From Wurfbainia villosa (Eukaryota > Streptophyta > Magnoliopsida > Zingiberales > Zingiberaceae): a stretch of DNA of 64,000 bases. The notes below the pieces were generated by a model. It had not been told where the DNA came from. It ran no database searches and worked only from the letters and a program-made list of their open reading frames with translations. Of this stretch, positions 1-11,940 are shown piece after piece (the first letter of the stretch is position 1; each line of letters starts with the position of its first letter). Both the position numbers and the translations under genes were made by a program. The stretch covers positions 93,221,137 to 93,285,136 of the forward strand of contig CM045988.1 of NCBI GenBank assembly GCA_025175895.1, written 5' to 3'.

Positions 1-110
1 TGTCATGATAAATATTGAGTCCGTAATATAATTGAATTTCATAATTTTTTCTTTGTAATCGAAATTATAAATTTTACCTCCTCTTTTATAATCCGATTAT
101 ATTACATTTA

Positions 111-914
111 GGCTACGTTTGGTACGGGGTAATGTAATCAAATTTGTAATGTAATCAAGTTTGTAATGTAATGTAATATAATCAACCTTGTAATGTGTAT
201 ATATTACTGTGTTTGGTTAGCGATTGGTGTGTAATGTTTGATTACAAAAGTGATTACATTCGTTTGTTTGGTGTCTACATTTTTTTATAAGGAATGTAAT
301 TCATATTATTATAATCGTCGCTGCACCGGCCGTCGATCGCCCGATCGCCGATCGGGCGCCGCCGCCGTCAGCGCCATCAGCCGTCGGCCGATCGCCGATC
401 CGCCGGCCGTCGGCCGCCCGCCGCCGATTGTCGGCCGTCGTCAGCTGCCGCCGCCGATTGTCGGCCGTCTCGTCGGCCGCCGGCCGATCGTCGATCATTG
501 GTCGTCGGTCGTCGATCGCATGATCGCCGGCCGTCGTCGATCACCGTCGGCCGATCGCCCGATCGGTCGTCGGATCTTTGGGTCGTCGATCGTCGATGCG
601 ATCGTCGGCCGGCCGTCGGGCGACCACCGCCCGGTCGTTGGCCAGCAACTGTCGCCGATGGTCGTCGTCGACGAGCATCGAGAAGAAATGAGAAAAATAA
701 AAGAATGATATATTTATCATGATAAATATTGAGTCTGTAATGTAATCGGATTACATTGCTTTTCTTTCGTAATCGAGATTATGGATCTTGGCTCTTATTT
801 TGTAATGCGATTACATTATATTACATCTTTGAAATGTTACCAAACAAAGTAAATCATCTTGTAATGTAATCCTGATTACATTACAAGGTTGATTACCCCG
901 TACCAAACATAGCC
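111..914. mobile_element. Inner MITE-like element with long terminal inverted repeats
   Basis: The left end begins GGCTACGTTTGGTACGGGG and the right end is its near-exact reverse complement (CCCCGTACCAAACATAGCC), so about 23 bp of terminal inverted repeat is visible. It is flanked by TA on both sides, or by TTA and TAA if the outer bases count as repeat. Both flanks are rich in TGTAATGTAATC motifs. Length is 804 bp. No transposase is encoded, so it is non-autonomous. TA flanks fit a Tc1/mariner-type or PIF/Harbinger-type element; the sequence does not decide. Confidence 0.7.
317..690. repeat. GC-rich low-complexity core of the inner MITE
   Basis: This block is very GC-rich inside otherwise AT-rich DNA. 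It is built from self-complementary words such as CGATCG, CGGCCG and GATCGTCGGCCG in many imperfect copies. Reading frames stay open on both strands because of composition and give Arg/Pro/Gly-rich translations with no recognisable domain. I therefore treat it as repeat DNA. Confidence 0.7.
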
Positions 915-1057
915 TAAGTCTTTAAAATTGTGTCAAACAAATTAATCCACCTTGTACATTACAAGGTTGATTACCCCTCACCAAACATGACCATAATGGT
1001 TGGGACACAACTGTTTTGCCAACTAGATAGATCCATATGGCATATATTTTAGAGGGT

Positions 1058-1461
1058 TATTAGGGAACAATCATTACACTCGGTCTCCCTCGGTTTTGAC
1101 ATGCTCTCTCTTTGTTATATGTTGAGAGGATCAGAATATTTCAGATAAATCGTCGTGTATGCCCCCTATGTCCAACCTTCGAGAATGAGGATTCGAAAAA
1201 GCAGATAGTACTTAGGAAGGTTGCCCATGCTTGATAGAATCGAGAATATCCAAGAGAATCTATGGCACTCAAGAGAACCCATAGTGCTTAGGAGAATTAG
1301 TAGTACTTGGGAGAACAAGTAGTACTCGAAAAAATCAACAGTATGTACTCAAGAGAATAAATAGTGCTAAAAAAAATTAGTAGTACTCAAGAGAATAAGT
1401 AGTGCTCAGGAAAATCAATAGACAGTGACAAGTCTTTACTCGAAAATACTGACTATCATCA
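1058..1461 (-). repeat. 3' LTR of element E
   Basis: It matches 34000-34362 along its full length with scattered substitutions and indels. It starts TATTAGGG (TGTTAGGG in the partner) and ends in ATCATCA. It contains several imperfect AGTACTCAAGAGAATAA-type internal repeats. A polypurine tract lies immediately inside. Confidence 0.75.
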
Positions 1462-1465
1462 TAAG

Positions 1466-1479
1466 TCCTCCCCCTTTTA
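1466..1479 (-). promoter_or_regulatory. Polypurine tract of element E
   Basis: On the minus strand this reads AAAAGGGGGAGGA directly beside the 3' LTR, the expected place for the primer of plus-strand DNA synthesis. It supports both the LTR boundary and the minus orientation. Confidence 0.6.
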
Positions 1480-2399
1480 GTCAGAATGAAGAAAGAAGTC
1501 AATTGAAGTCTGATAAATAGATAATCAAAAGATAGTTACTGAATTCCAATCAGATCTGAATTAAAGAATCAGAAGAACTGGTTGAAAGACTTCAAGCTAA
1601 GGTACGTTTAATAACCACACTATTGGAGGCTCAATAGAGGGACTTAACGTTTTATTAAAGTAATCTCCGTACTACTCAGGAGAATCAAAGGGTGGTTATA
1701 AGGATATTATTCTTACTAAGAACCCATCAGAGCTCGTCATTCCAACCGAAGAATTAATAAGCAAAGAAGTCTCGTGACGTCCTGATCCATGAATCTATAA
1801 AGTCGTAATGTATCCCTTTTGTGGAGGGTCAATTTCTATAATTGCTCTGAGTAAATATATGTAATGCTCTTCTGTTATTTCCACTCATTGATTGAAGATA
1901 GTCAAGTTATTGTATAAATAACAACATCTCAATTGAAATGTGATATAACTCGACTCCCAATAAGGTAATAATATAAGAAAACTAAGAGAGTAACTAATCG
2001 CCTCCTCGAGAAGAGATAATCAGACTTTTCAATCAAGAGGGATCATCATGTATTCAAATAAGCCAGTGCATCATCATATAAGAAAATCGTGAGCCGAATT
2101 GAATACCTCTTGAGTGGGAGTGAATAAAAAAACTTTGAGTAGAATAAACTACCTCCCGAGTAGGAGCAAGGCGCGAAGCTCAATGAGCCCTTTTATATAT
2201 CCTTGCCCCCGATTAGGGTATGTATTGTAATAACAACAAAACCTATTTTGTTAGAAATAATATCTGAAATGTCTCCTAGTTACAAACCTTACTCGGCGGT
2301 ATATTTCAGAGCAAGAAGTAATTAAGGATATCATGACTCCTAACTGCCTCTTCTTGATTAACAGAGAAAATGTAGAGCATGTGTGGGTTGCTTTGTGTA

Positions 2400-2795
2400 T
2401 AGATTCTAGTCGAAGAGCCCAACCATATATGTGAGAAGGATGTATATTCCAGTTGGAGAGTCTGACCATATAAATGAGAAGGATGTGTATTTCAGTTAGG
2501 GAGTTTGACTATATAAGTAAGAAGGATTAATATTCTAGTCGGGGAGCCTGACTATGCAATCCGATGCACAAAGCTCCCACCATGTGGGGTCCCGAAAAGC
2601 CCGACTATATATAAGTGAAAAAGATGTATTCTAATCGAAGAGCCCGACCATATAAGTGAGAATGATGTATATTCCAGTCAAGGAACCCGTCCATATAAAT
2701 GAGAAGGATGTATATTCCAATTGGAAAAACTGATCATATAAGTGAGAAGGATGTATATTCCAATCGGGGAGCCCGACCATATAAGTGAGAAAGGC
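2400..2795. repeat. Degenerate 43-bp tandem repeat in element E
   Basis: At least seven imperfect copies of a unit close to GACCATATAAGTGAGAAGG followed by ATGTATATTCCAGTCGGGGAGCC. One copy counted base by base is 43 bp. The array is interrupted near 2550-2600 by unrelated sequence. It has no coding potential. Confidence 0.7.
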
Positions 2796-2859
2796 CAGGG
2801 GTCTAGTTGAGAACTATAAGGGAGCTTAAAAGAGGTAGCTTGAAGGTTGGGACAGAGAT

Positions 2860-3115
2860 GCTTGGACGCTTTGATAGTATATTATAGCGCTTAGGTTGTT
2901 ATAACGGGGGCTAAGAGGCGATATAATACTATAGCACTTAGGTTGTTATAGTGTTGCTCGAGGGCACAATGTGAAGATATACAAGCCTGTAAGCTGTTAT
3001 ATCTTGGCTCTAGGCTAATGGGTGTATAATATAACACTTAGACTATTATATTTGGAGAGACCCGTGGGATGGTCTTGTAATACTATAACAATTAGATTGT
3101 TATATTTGGCGTAGT
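2860..3115. repeat. Second tandem-repeat field (CACTTAGGTTGTTATA motif)
   Basis: Four to five imperfect copies of an AACACTTAGRTTGTTATA-like core are separated by variable spacers of roughly 45-70 bp. They lie just downstream of the 43-bp array in element E. Confidence 0.55.
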
Positions 3116-3591
3116 GCTGACTTAGGTGTTGAAAAATCTTGAAGGCATTCGTCGACCAGAGCAAGATTACACACGAGAACATATAATTTGACTTGAAACT
3201 CCATATAGAAAGTCGTGCTCTCGGAAGGTTGACTTATAGTGCCTCATAATCCATAAAGATAATATCACCCAATTCGAAATATAAAGAAATCTACGCAAGT
3301 TGAAGAGCTATGTTCAAAAATTATAATGCTAAGAACGCATGCCAAACTACATGCTAGGATTTTCATTTAGGTTAAATTAGGCCTTAGTAGGGTCGTACCT
3401 GATACCTGATGTAAATAAAAAAAAAATAGGCCTATCTAATCGGACTAATGGTGGAGCGAGTACCTATCTATGATTAGGCTTGAACAAAGAATCTCAAGTT
3501 GACAACCTTAAATTGTTGGCTCTTTTTGTGATACTATCCTTGATGGGGGTTGAGCTATAAACAAAGGTTGCCAATCCCTCATCCTTCGATT

Positions 3592-5635
3592 TGTTGGTTA
3601 TGTCTTCGAGTCCGTGAGGGGAAACTTCGCTTCCCACTTCAACTCGGTCGCTTATTTATGGCGATCCCATCGATGTCCCCGGATTAAAAATTTAATCCTA
3701 GACAAAAGGGAACACACAAGCAACCTTGTCATCGTCGTGCTATTCGTTTAGAGTAGTCACTTGAACAAACTTGTTGTTCAAGTGACCAACCTCTTTTCCA
3801 CAAATAGCCGCGGAATAGATGATGTACAGATCATCGGTTTTTGTGTTTATGTTCGGGATCCAAGTATTATTTAGCCACATACATAAAGTAAACATCCACA
3901 TAAAACATGCATATAATTGAAAAGCAATTATAAACATAATACAAAGGAAGACTAATCAAAATAAACAAGATTATACCTCTTGTTATACCTCTTGATATTC
4001 TATTGTATGTCCTTCCTTCTTTTGGACGTCGTGTAGGCGACGATCTTCCAAAAGTCGAAGCCTCCTAGATCACCAATCTTCCTTTCCTTGTTCACTCCGA
4101 ACAAAGGAAGATCATCAAACAAAACTCTTCTTCCTATCTAGAACCGGCCACCAAGTCAATAGACTCGATGTTGTCGCCGGCCAAGGAAGAGAACATGGAG
4201 TATAGGAACCGGCCAAAGGAGAATCAATGAGGGCATGGGCGCCGACCAACACTTGGAGAAGAGAAAGGAAAGCAATCCTTCTCCTTGTTGCCGCCCAAAC
4301 CCTAAACCTAGCTCTCCTAATTTCCGGCCAAGGATGAAGGGAAGAAGAATAGGTTGAGCTACGGCCAAAGTACAGGTAAGAAGGATAGGTGCCGGCCAAA
4401 CCTTGGAAGAAGAAGAAAAAGCCTTCTCCTTATGTTGCTGCCCACAACCAACACCCAAACCCTAACCCTAGCCGCCCACTCCTAATCCTAACCCAACTAG
4501 GATTACTTGCCGCCCAAGGGAAGCAAACCCTATTCTCATCCATCAAGTTGCCGCCCAAGCCATAGCCCTATATTTATAGAGTTGGGCTCAAGTCTCCTTT
4601 TAATCTCCACCATTGGTTCTAGGGATTTAATCTCAACCGTCAGATCTAGAGATTTAATCTCAACCGTCGGATCTAGAGATTTAATCTCTACCTTTGGATC
4701 TAGAGTTTTGTTTTCATCCATTGGATCTAAGCTTCATGAGGTGTTAATAGACTACAATAGGGACAATGAGGAGGAGTTGGATCTTGGCCACCCAATGGAT
4801 CAAGCCCACATAAAGTCCGATCCATTAATAATAATCCATTCCACTAGAGGATCATCATTGATCTACCTCACCAACCCCCATAAGTTAATATGGGCTTCAT
4901 ATATTATTTGTATATTTTTCTCTCCGTGTTTAAGTTCTCGAATGTCTGTCGATTAATTAATTTAATGACCATTAATTAATCAACATCTAACTCCATGAGT
5001 AGTACCACTCAACCTTTTCATCATGTCGGACCAAGTCCACCTGCAGGGTTTACATGATGAACCTTATGAGCTCCTCAAGGGGACATCATCATCCTAATAT
5101 ATAAGACACGATTTTCTCCTATAATCAACGACACATCATATAAATAATATCATCTTCCAACTTACCGAGCCTATCGATTTAATCTATAAATCTCGCTCAT
5201 TGGTAAATCAAAGAGATGACTACTAAGTATATGTGCCCGTTATTATATTGGGATTAAGAGCATATACAATATAATATCTGAGGTCCGATTCGATTATGTA
5301 GTCAGTAATAAATCGAATCACCTCTAAGTCGGTCCTGCTCAATACACACAAAGTGCACTAGTGTGATTCTATGGTCAAGATAAACTAATACCAAATCACA
5401 CTACAACCATACCAATGGTTTGTCCAAAACCATCTCGGTTGTGAGCCTTTACTTATACTTTATAAGGAGCCGATAACATTATCTCCCATGTAACACCACA
5501 CACCATGTTATCTACAATGTAATGTATTAGACAATATTGCATAACCATAAATATACAAACAATGATCATGTGATTCTTATTTCAAAAATAAAGATGTTCA
5601 TACAAAAGATAGACTTTTCAGTATACATCCTAACA
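3592..5635 (-). repeat. 3' LTR of element A
   Basis: It begins TGTTGGTTATG and ends CATCCTAACA, and matches 28103-30122 throughout with a modest number of differences. It contains a short internal repeat near 4610-4700 built on GGATCTAGAGATTTAATCTC. Open frames inside on both strands are chance frames and differ between the two LTR copies. Confidence 0.93.
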
Positions 5636-5650
5636 ATCTCCTACTTATAC
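5636..5650 (-). promoter_or_regulatory. Polypurine tract of element A
   Basis: The sequence next to the 3' LTR reads AGTAGGAGAT on the minus strand. It resembles the AGTGGGAGATT tract common in plant copia elements, with some pyrimidine interruption. Confidence 0.5.
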
Positions 5651-5668
5651 TAAAAGACTATGTTGTCC

Positions 5669-5955
5669 TCATATTGTCATACATCTGATTCTCATTCCCT
5701 CCACATGCATATCAAAAGCTCTCACTAGAAAGGCCTTAGTGAAAGGGTCTACCAGGTCATCCTCTGATGCAATCTAGGCGACAACAACTTCTACCTCCTT
5801 TATGATTTCTCGTATCAAGTGGTACTTGCGCTCTATGTGTTTACTTGCCTTATGGGCTCGTGGTTCCTTCGAGTTTGCAAGTGCACCACTATTATCACAA
5901 TAAATTGTGATAGTTCTGAGCAAACCAGGAATCACATCCAAGTCCATCAGGAAGT
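5669..5955 (-). pseudogene. Element A pol, C-terminal part of RNase H
   Basis: This is the C-terminal end of the copia RNase H, which degrades the RNA strand during reverse transcription. The minus strand reads through YCDNSGALANSKEPRAHKAS, then KHIERKYHLIREI and DDLVDPFTKAF, all typical of this domain. An in-frame TAG replaces the usual lysine codon after EVEVVVA. The frame ends at a TGA just before the polypurine tract. The domain's other half is at 15140-15421; element C separates them at a WLRNF/FLMDL junction, where the 5-bp duplication lies. Confidence 0.88.
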
Positions 5956-8120
5956 TGTTGGGTTTCCGGCACCGCGGCGTGTGTGTGTTCGATCATGTTT
6001 CGTAAACATGAACACAGCGGAAGCAATAAAAATAATAAATACTCCTATTTATTACAACACACGCATGCATATTACAATAAGTGTAGACATAACCGTAAAT
6101 TTAAATTTGCAATAAAAGGAAATTTATCTACGTTATACCTTTCGTATGACGTGTAGCGGGAACGACATCAACCAGAACGATCCTAGCTAGAATCGTCTCT
6201 ATCCGTATCCACGCTGAGTTCCTCGGGATGACTTCGCTAAGCCACGAGCTTCGTCTTCGTACGGGTTACTAGCCTCGTGTTGAAGACGACGTGATCGAGA
6301 GATGATCACGATCCGAATCCAAATTCGGATCCAAAACGAGTCCTCAAAACTCGCTTCTCCGGAGAGGTATTCGTCAACCGATTGACGAATCCTTCGTCCT
6401 CCACCTCAGAGGATTACCGGAGATCGAATCCCCAGTAATTTAGCCGCTGTCGGAGCTCTAACCGTCGTCCAAATGACGCTCCAACGAGAGGAGAAGAAGC
6501 TGTCCAGAAAACTGGACAGCTTGGTGGAGGAGTAGGCGCCGGCCAAAACAAGGAAGCCAAGTGCTCACCTTTTCACCGAGGCCTAGGAAGATCACTGGAG
6601 GGTCGCGGAGGATCACCTGAAGCTTGGTCGCCGGCAGAGCTGGGCCGCCGCACAAGGGGTTAGGCGGCCAAGGAGCTTGGGCAACTCCTTGAATGGGGTT
6701 AGGTTTAGGGCTTAATTATCCATTAAGCCCTCTTTTATAGAGAACTAATTCTCTTAATGGTTATTGGATCATAACCATTAGGCCCGTTAACCCGCTCCAT
6801 TAAGATAAGTTAAAATAAACCAAACCATGATGGTTTATTTTAAGTTAAAACGAACCGAACCAACTTTTGGTTCATTCGTTTAAAATAAATCAAACCCTTT
6901 GGTTTATTCTCATCCATTGGATTAGAACCAAACCATTTTGGTTCATCCATTACATCTTCATAAGACTCGGCCCATCCACGCTTCCATTGCGACTGAAACG
7001 ATTTCATGCTCGCTTTATGTTTGGTCCAACCAAACCTAGTTTCTCTCGGTCTGAGAATCTCATTCTCAACCTCGTTTTAAATCCTTTGGATTACGCTCGT
7101 TGTGCGTGTGACCAAATAGGTTCTCGGTTTATGTTGGCCGTCTATAATTAACCATTAATTATAGAACGATCATGAGTGGCACCTAGTAGTACATCATGAT
7201 CCCCAATTAACCGAAAAGATCAACGGTTGATCCAGAACTATTTCTGAAACCCTTCAGCAGCTCGAATGATTCGTGCCTCATTCCCTTCACTCATCTTATA
7301 CCCACTTGGTTCAGAACATGGTCTATTGTGTCAGTTCCCACTAGGCTGACTACGTCACACCTAGCTCAAGTATTATTTCCTCGTCCTACGGATTCTAGTT
7401 ACTCCACATGTATCGAAGAGTACCTTACTCTAAACATTTAATGCTTTGGCCAAAGACTTTAGTAACAATCCGACGAGAGGCCATGAGTATACATCTCCTC
7501 GCAAGGAGTGGTGAATCCTTTATAGGCTATTCAAACACCTTCGATCACTTCGACTTATACCCAATCATACCGGGTCCACATCTCCTTAGAGATGTTTGCT
7601 TAAGATGTCAAAGCATAAGTCTCCATGATCAAGATGACTTGAATACCGCAAGTCAAAGGAACATCGCACTTAAGCTACAGTAAGAACTTCATTGACATAT
7701 CTATATATGCGAGAGAACCATATGAAGTCTTACATTTGGTCACTCCAATGAACTAGTTACCATAACTAGCATCCACGATTAACTCGGACATCACTATGTC
7801 TCCGGCCCGGTGAGAATCGGTGCTTGGATACACGAGGTATACCTCGTGCTAGTCTCGACAAAATTGATGGTGTCAAATCCATCAATTCATCGACTAGGAT
7901 AATTCGATACATCACAATTACATGTAGAGATACTCACTAGTTGTGATCCAATCACAAATTCTCTCATCTTGTGAATCGTATCGTGGACATTCGGATAAAT
8001 GAGTTTAAGATCAATCAAATACATAAAACATGTATACTCGAATAGTGAATCTTCATTTATCATATAAATGGTTCATACATAAAGCGATTGCCTTAGGACA
8101 TCTCTCATATATTACTAACG
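5956..8120 (-). repeat. 3' LTR of element C
   Basis: It begins TGTTGGGTTT and ends TTACTAACG, where the partner LTR ends TTACTAACA. It matches 13027-15139 from end to end. The pair differs by many short insertions and deletions as well as substitutions. Confidence 0.92.
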
Positions 8121-8605
8121 GACTCCCACTTGGCCTAATGCCAATCGCTACGGTATCGATACCATAAGCTCGAACATGACCCTCGAGCTTACTTTGAGGT
8201 AATGCCTTAGTCAAAGGATCCGCTAAGTTCCTTTCGGTGGAATTTTCTCGATTTGTATTTCGTTCCTACGATGATCTCTCGATAAGATGATAGCGGCGAA
8301 CACATGTTTGGATCATTGATGAGACCACATCAAGTTCGAGATGAACTTCTTGATCCAAACCGCTTCGCTTCTTTGCTTCCAAAGGCTGCGATGTATTACG
8401 CCTTAGTGGCGAGAATCGCTATAGCGTCAAGCTTGGAAACATTTCCAACTTATTGCGCCTCCATTCTAGGTGAATACATACCCGGTGAGACATGAAATCA
8501 TCCTTATGCATGCGGGTGGCATCCGTATACCCATGTATCACCATGTACCCTTCTCCGTATATTAGGAACACATCCTTAGTTCTTCTCAAGTACTTAAGGA
8601 TCGTC
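8121..8605 (-). pseudogene. Element C pol, RNase H region
   Basis: The minus strand next to the 3' LTR encodes a decayed RNase H C-terminus, with traces of the ADPLTKAL-type motif and following residues in shifting frames. Further in, about 8420-8600, reads ILKYLRRTKDVFLIYG, the standard link between reverse transcriptase and RNase H in copia polyproteins. No single frame spans the domain. Confidence 0.7.
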
Positions 8606-9499
8606 TTATGACCACCCAATGATCCATTCTGGATCGGTGGTATCTGCTCGTGACACTCGAGCATACGATACATCGGGCCTCGTACATAACATAGCATACA
8701 TGATAGATCCTATTGCGGATGCATAGGGAATCTTACTCATGCAAATCCTCTCTCTTACGTGCGCGGACACATAGACTTGAAAGGTGTATCCATGCACGAT
8801 GGGTAGAAACCTTTCTTGGATTCCGACATGCTAAACCTCTTTGCTTTTCGGTCTATATATATGAAGCTGAAAGACCAAGCAACCGTTTCGATCTATCTCT
8901 ATAGATCTTAATCCGAGGATGTAGGTTGCTTCTCCCGGGTCTTTCATGGAGAATGTCTTGGATAACCAAACCTTAGCATGTAAGATTGAAACATCGTTTC
9001 CTATAAAGTAATATGTCATTGACATATAATACTAGGAACACGATTGCACTCCCACTAACCTTCTTGTACACACAAGGTTCGTTTGGATTTTGTGAAATCA
9101 AACTTTTTGATGGTCTCGTCAAAGCGGATATTCGACTCTGGATGCTTGCTTCAATCCATAAATGGACCGTTGCAATTTGCATACCTTGGTTTTATCAACC
9201 GATGTGAAACCCTCAGGCTGTATCATATACACGTCCTCGAGCAGGTTTCCATTAAGGAAAGCTGTTTTCACATCCATCTGCCATATCTCATAATCATAAT
9301 GAGCCGTATGGCGGGAGCATCCGAATGGATTTAAGCATAGCTCTGAGTGAATAGGTTTCATCATAATCAACACCTTGTTTTTGGCGATATCCTTTCGCAC
9401 CAATCTAGCCTTATAGGTAATCACATTACCATCCATGTCGGTTTCTTCTTGAAAACCCACTTGCACCCTATAGGCTTTATCCCTTGGTGGGTCGACCAA
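8606..9499 (-). pseudogene. Element C pol, reverse transcriptase
   Basis: Three overlapping minus-strand frames together cover a copia reverse transcriptase. Recognisable are [62 protein letters not shown] and the C-terminal SAIGSIMYAMLCTRPD. The catalytic Tyr-Val-Asp-Asp box reads YVND at 9015-9026, so one of the two metal-binding aspartates is lost. At least two frameshifts separate the pieces. The domain is followed by the RNase H linker. Confidence 0.88.
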
Positions 9500-10083
9500 G
9501 TTCGAACTTGGTTTTCATACATGGAATCCATTTCGACTTCATGGCACCAAGCCACTTATCCCTTCTGAACTTGTCGGACTTCTTCATAAGCTGGTAGGCT
9601 CCTCATCATCAATGAGTAACACGTCGTTCGATTCACTACGAAATCCATATCTCTCGGGAATATTGCGTGTTCTGACGGATCTGAAGATGTGGTGTTCTGA
9701 TAAGTCGTAGGATTGCTCATCACTATGAGTTGTGGTCATTTGTTGTACTTCACCGGGTATCTCATCAATGTCTATTTGAGTCTCTCGAGCCTCCTCAAGC
9801 TCGGCGACACTCCCCCTTGTTTTCTTGCAGAGAAACTCTTTCTCTAGAAACCGCATGCCTTGAAACAAACACCTTTTGTTCCACGGGATGATAGAATTGG
9901 TAACCCTTGTTTCCCTTAGGGTATCAATAAATAGACATTTATCGGACTTAGCATCAATTTATACGTCTGATCCGCTTCACATAAGCGAGGACAACCCCAT
10001 ATCTTCAAGTAAGATACATGAGGTTTCTTACTATTTCCATATCTCATATGGAGTAGTTGAGACTACCTTGGTAGGCATTACAT
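9500..10083 (-). pseudogene. Element C pol, linker between integrase and reverse transcriptase
   Basis: This low-conservation section has an open minus-strand segment around 9584-9868 containing FLEKEFLCKKTRGS and PERYGFRSESNDVLLIDDEE. That matches the charged linker that usually follows integrase in copia elements, including the RRS.R...PERYGF-type segment. No enzyme motif is expected here. Confidence 0.65.
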
Positions 10084-10560
10084 TTAACAAATGCAATTTA
10101 TGCGAAGTGCATAGCCCCAAAAGGACTTGGGAAGAGTTGCATGATTCATCATTGACTGACCATGTCCAACAATGTCGATTCGCCTCTCAGATACACCATT
10201 ATGCTGTGGTGTATAGGGCGGAGTCCATTGAGACAATATGTCATTGTCTCTTAGATAATCAAGAAACTCTTGACTTAAGTATTCACCACCTCGATCCGAT
10301 CGAAGTATTTTAATACTCTTATCATATTGTTTCTCTACTTCATTTCTGAATTCTTTGAACCTTTCAAAGGCTTGGACTTGTGTTTCATCAAGAACACATA
10401 CCCAAACCGTAGTGATCATCGGTGAAGGTAATGAAGTAGCTATAGCCTCCTAATGCTTGAGTTGACATAGGTCCACATACATCGGTATGTATTAGACCTA
10501 GTAACTCTCCCACTCGTTCACCTTTTCGGTAAAAGGTAACTTAGTCATCTTGCCTTTTAA
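10084..10560 (-). pseudogene. Element C pol, integrase core
   Basis: The integrase inserts element cDNA into the genome. Visible motifs are KSIKILRSDRGGEYLSQEFL with the second catalytic Asp, and TPQHNGVSERR with the catalytic Glu, then a NHATLPKSFWGYAL segment. Upstream the frame breaks near 10420, and the first-Asp segment (HSD.CGP type) lies in a different frame. Confidence 0.8.
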
Positions 10561-11194
10561 GCATGATTCGCATGTATCGTATGAATCCAATTCAAACGAT
10601 TCCAGAATTCCACATCGGTGTAATTCGGACATGCGTTTCTTGCTTATATGGCCAAGACGACAATGCCACATGTAGAGTCTAATTGATTATCTTTCGAGCA
10701 CGCTTGTTGCTCGCCGATATTGAAAATATCCTTTGGATCGTCCAGCGTATAAACACCATTGCTTAAAGTTCCGGTCCTTAAAGAACTCCATTCGAAGTTA
10801 TGTAACAACAATTGTTACTAAAAGTCAAATGATACCCATTTCTATTTAAACAAGAAATAGAAATGATGTTCTTTATCAACGAAGGAACATAAAAGCAATT
10901 GTCCAGTTCTAAGACAAGTCCTACAGGGAGTTCCAACAAATACGTTCCGATGGCGAGTGCAGCAACCTTTGCTCCATTCCCAACACGTAAATTTGACTCT
11001 CCCTTGACGAGTCTTCTTCTATTCCTTAGCCCATGTATGTCATTACATATATGTGAGCCACACCCAGTATCCAATACCCAAGTGTTTGAGGAAATAGAAT
11101 GACAATCAATAACGAAGATATCTGAAGAAGATGGGGCATCCGATGCCTTATTCTTCTTCACGGACTCAAGATAAATCTTGCACTTTCTTCGCAA
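10561..11194 (-). pseudogene. Element C pol, protease and pre-integrase region
   Basis: The aspartic protease active site is clear in WVLDTGCGSHICND, with the DTG triplet intact and the expected GNGAKVAALAIGTY and NCFYVPSLIKNIIS segments after it. The stretch then enters the pre-integrase zinc region, which is broken. Just N-terminal is a CCHC knuckle in which the second Cys is Tyr (CHHYGKESHLRRKC). Confidence 0.85.
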
Positions 11195-11940
11195 ATGGCT
11201 CTCCTTGCCATAATGATGGCAAGTTTCCTTTTGTGCTAGTTCTACCTTCTTAGCCCTTCTCTTCTTTCCCTTCTGCTATTCCTTTGACTTCCTCTCGGAA
11301 CCTTTCTTCGAGGAATCAACTAACAGCACCGTCTCCTGCTCATGCTTCTCAGAAGACTCCACAGTCTTTAGCATATTGAGCAGTACCACAGATGAACCTT
11401 CTAGCATCTCAGAGGTGAAGAGGAGCTTTGAGACTTCGAACCTTTCGAATCTCACTTGCTCATCAACCAACTCACAAAGATGAAGGACTACGATATGAGC
11501 ATCCATATGCTCATGCTGCTTTCGTAGCTTGGGTTCCATCGTGGCTAGCATGATGCAACTCATTTGTTCAGAATCACTCACATGTTTCTGATAGGCCAAC
11601 AATTGGTCCAGAGTTGCATCGTCACTAGGACAGGCGGGAAGAGGCGCTTCGAGGACATTTGCAAGCTTTTCACCTTGAGAACAATTCTCAAATTTCTAAG
11701 CCAGTCCAAGAAGTTCGGCCCAGTCAATTTATTCGAATCCAAAATGGAACGCAAATTAAAAGACAACATGATCAATTTTAGAAATACAAAACGAGCATAT
11801 ATGAGAAAGATGATTTTAAAATGCATCAATATACATTTATAAATCCCATTCATTTTTCGAATTTCAAAAACCCCAAAATCACTTCGGGAGATCGTAGGTC
11901 CATCTGCGAATGGGCTGATATCCATCATAGTTATGAACAA
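11195..11940 (-). pseudogene. Element C gag
   Basis: The capsid-type protein is spread over two overlapping minus-strand frames. The N-terminal part holds LDSNKLTGPNFLDWLRNLRI, typical of the start of this copia gag class. The second frame carries ATMEPKLRKQHEHMDAHIV, LHLCELVDEQVRFERFEV and a Lys/Glu-rich tail. A frameshift near 11590 separates them. The zinc knuckle at the C-terminus lacks its second cysteine. Confidence 0.82.

Larger units (their letters stand above)
1..992. mobile_element. Outer inverted-repeat (MITE-like) element, left end outside window
   Basis: The first 110 bases match the stretch from about 714 to 825, starting from a shared TCATGATAAATATTGAGT motif. After the inner element ends, the sequence resumes with the matching continuation and finishes in a terminal repeat GATTACCCC-TCACCAAACATG near 992. 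The simplest reading is an older copy of the family interrupted by a younger copy at 111-914. It has no coding potential. Superfamily is uncertain, since only the right terminus is visible. Confidence 0.6.
1480..3586 (-). other. 3' non-coding region of element E
   Basis: This stretch has no open frame with recognisable protein. It holds two tandem-repeat fields, listed separately, and otherwise unremarkable AT-rich sequence. A long non-coding region between pol and the 3' LTR is known from Tat-lineage gypsy elements. It joins the 30.1-kb side of E across element A through the duplicated CGATT at 3587-3591 and 30123-30127. Confidence 0.55.

Noticed and set aside
238..722. Open frames of 74-156 codons on both strands in the GC-rich MITE core
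   Set aside because: They follow from repeated CGATCG and CGGCCG words; translations are Arg/Pro/Gly-rich with no domain, and both strands are equally open.
4115..4956. Several 60-149-codon frames within the left LTR of element A
   Set aside because: The matching frames in the right LTR copy are shifted or broken, so they are chance frames in non-coding LTR DNA.
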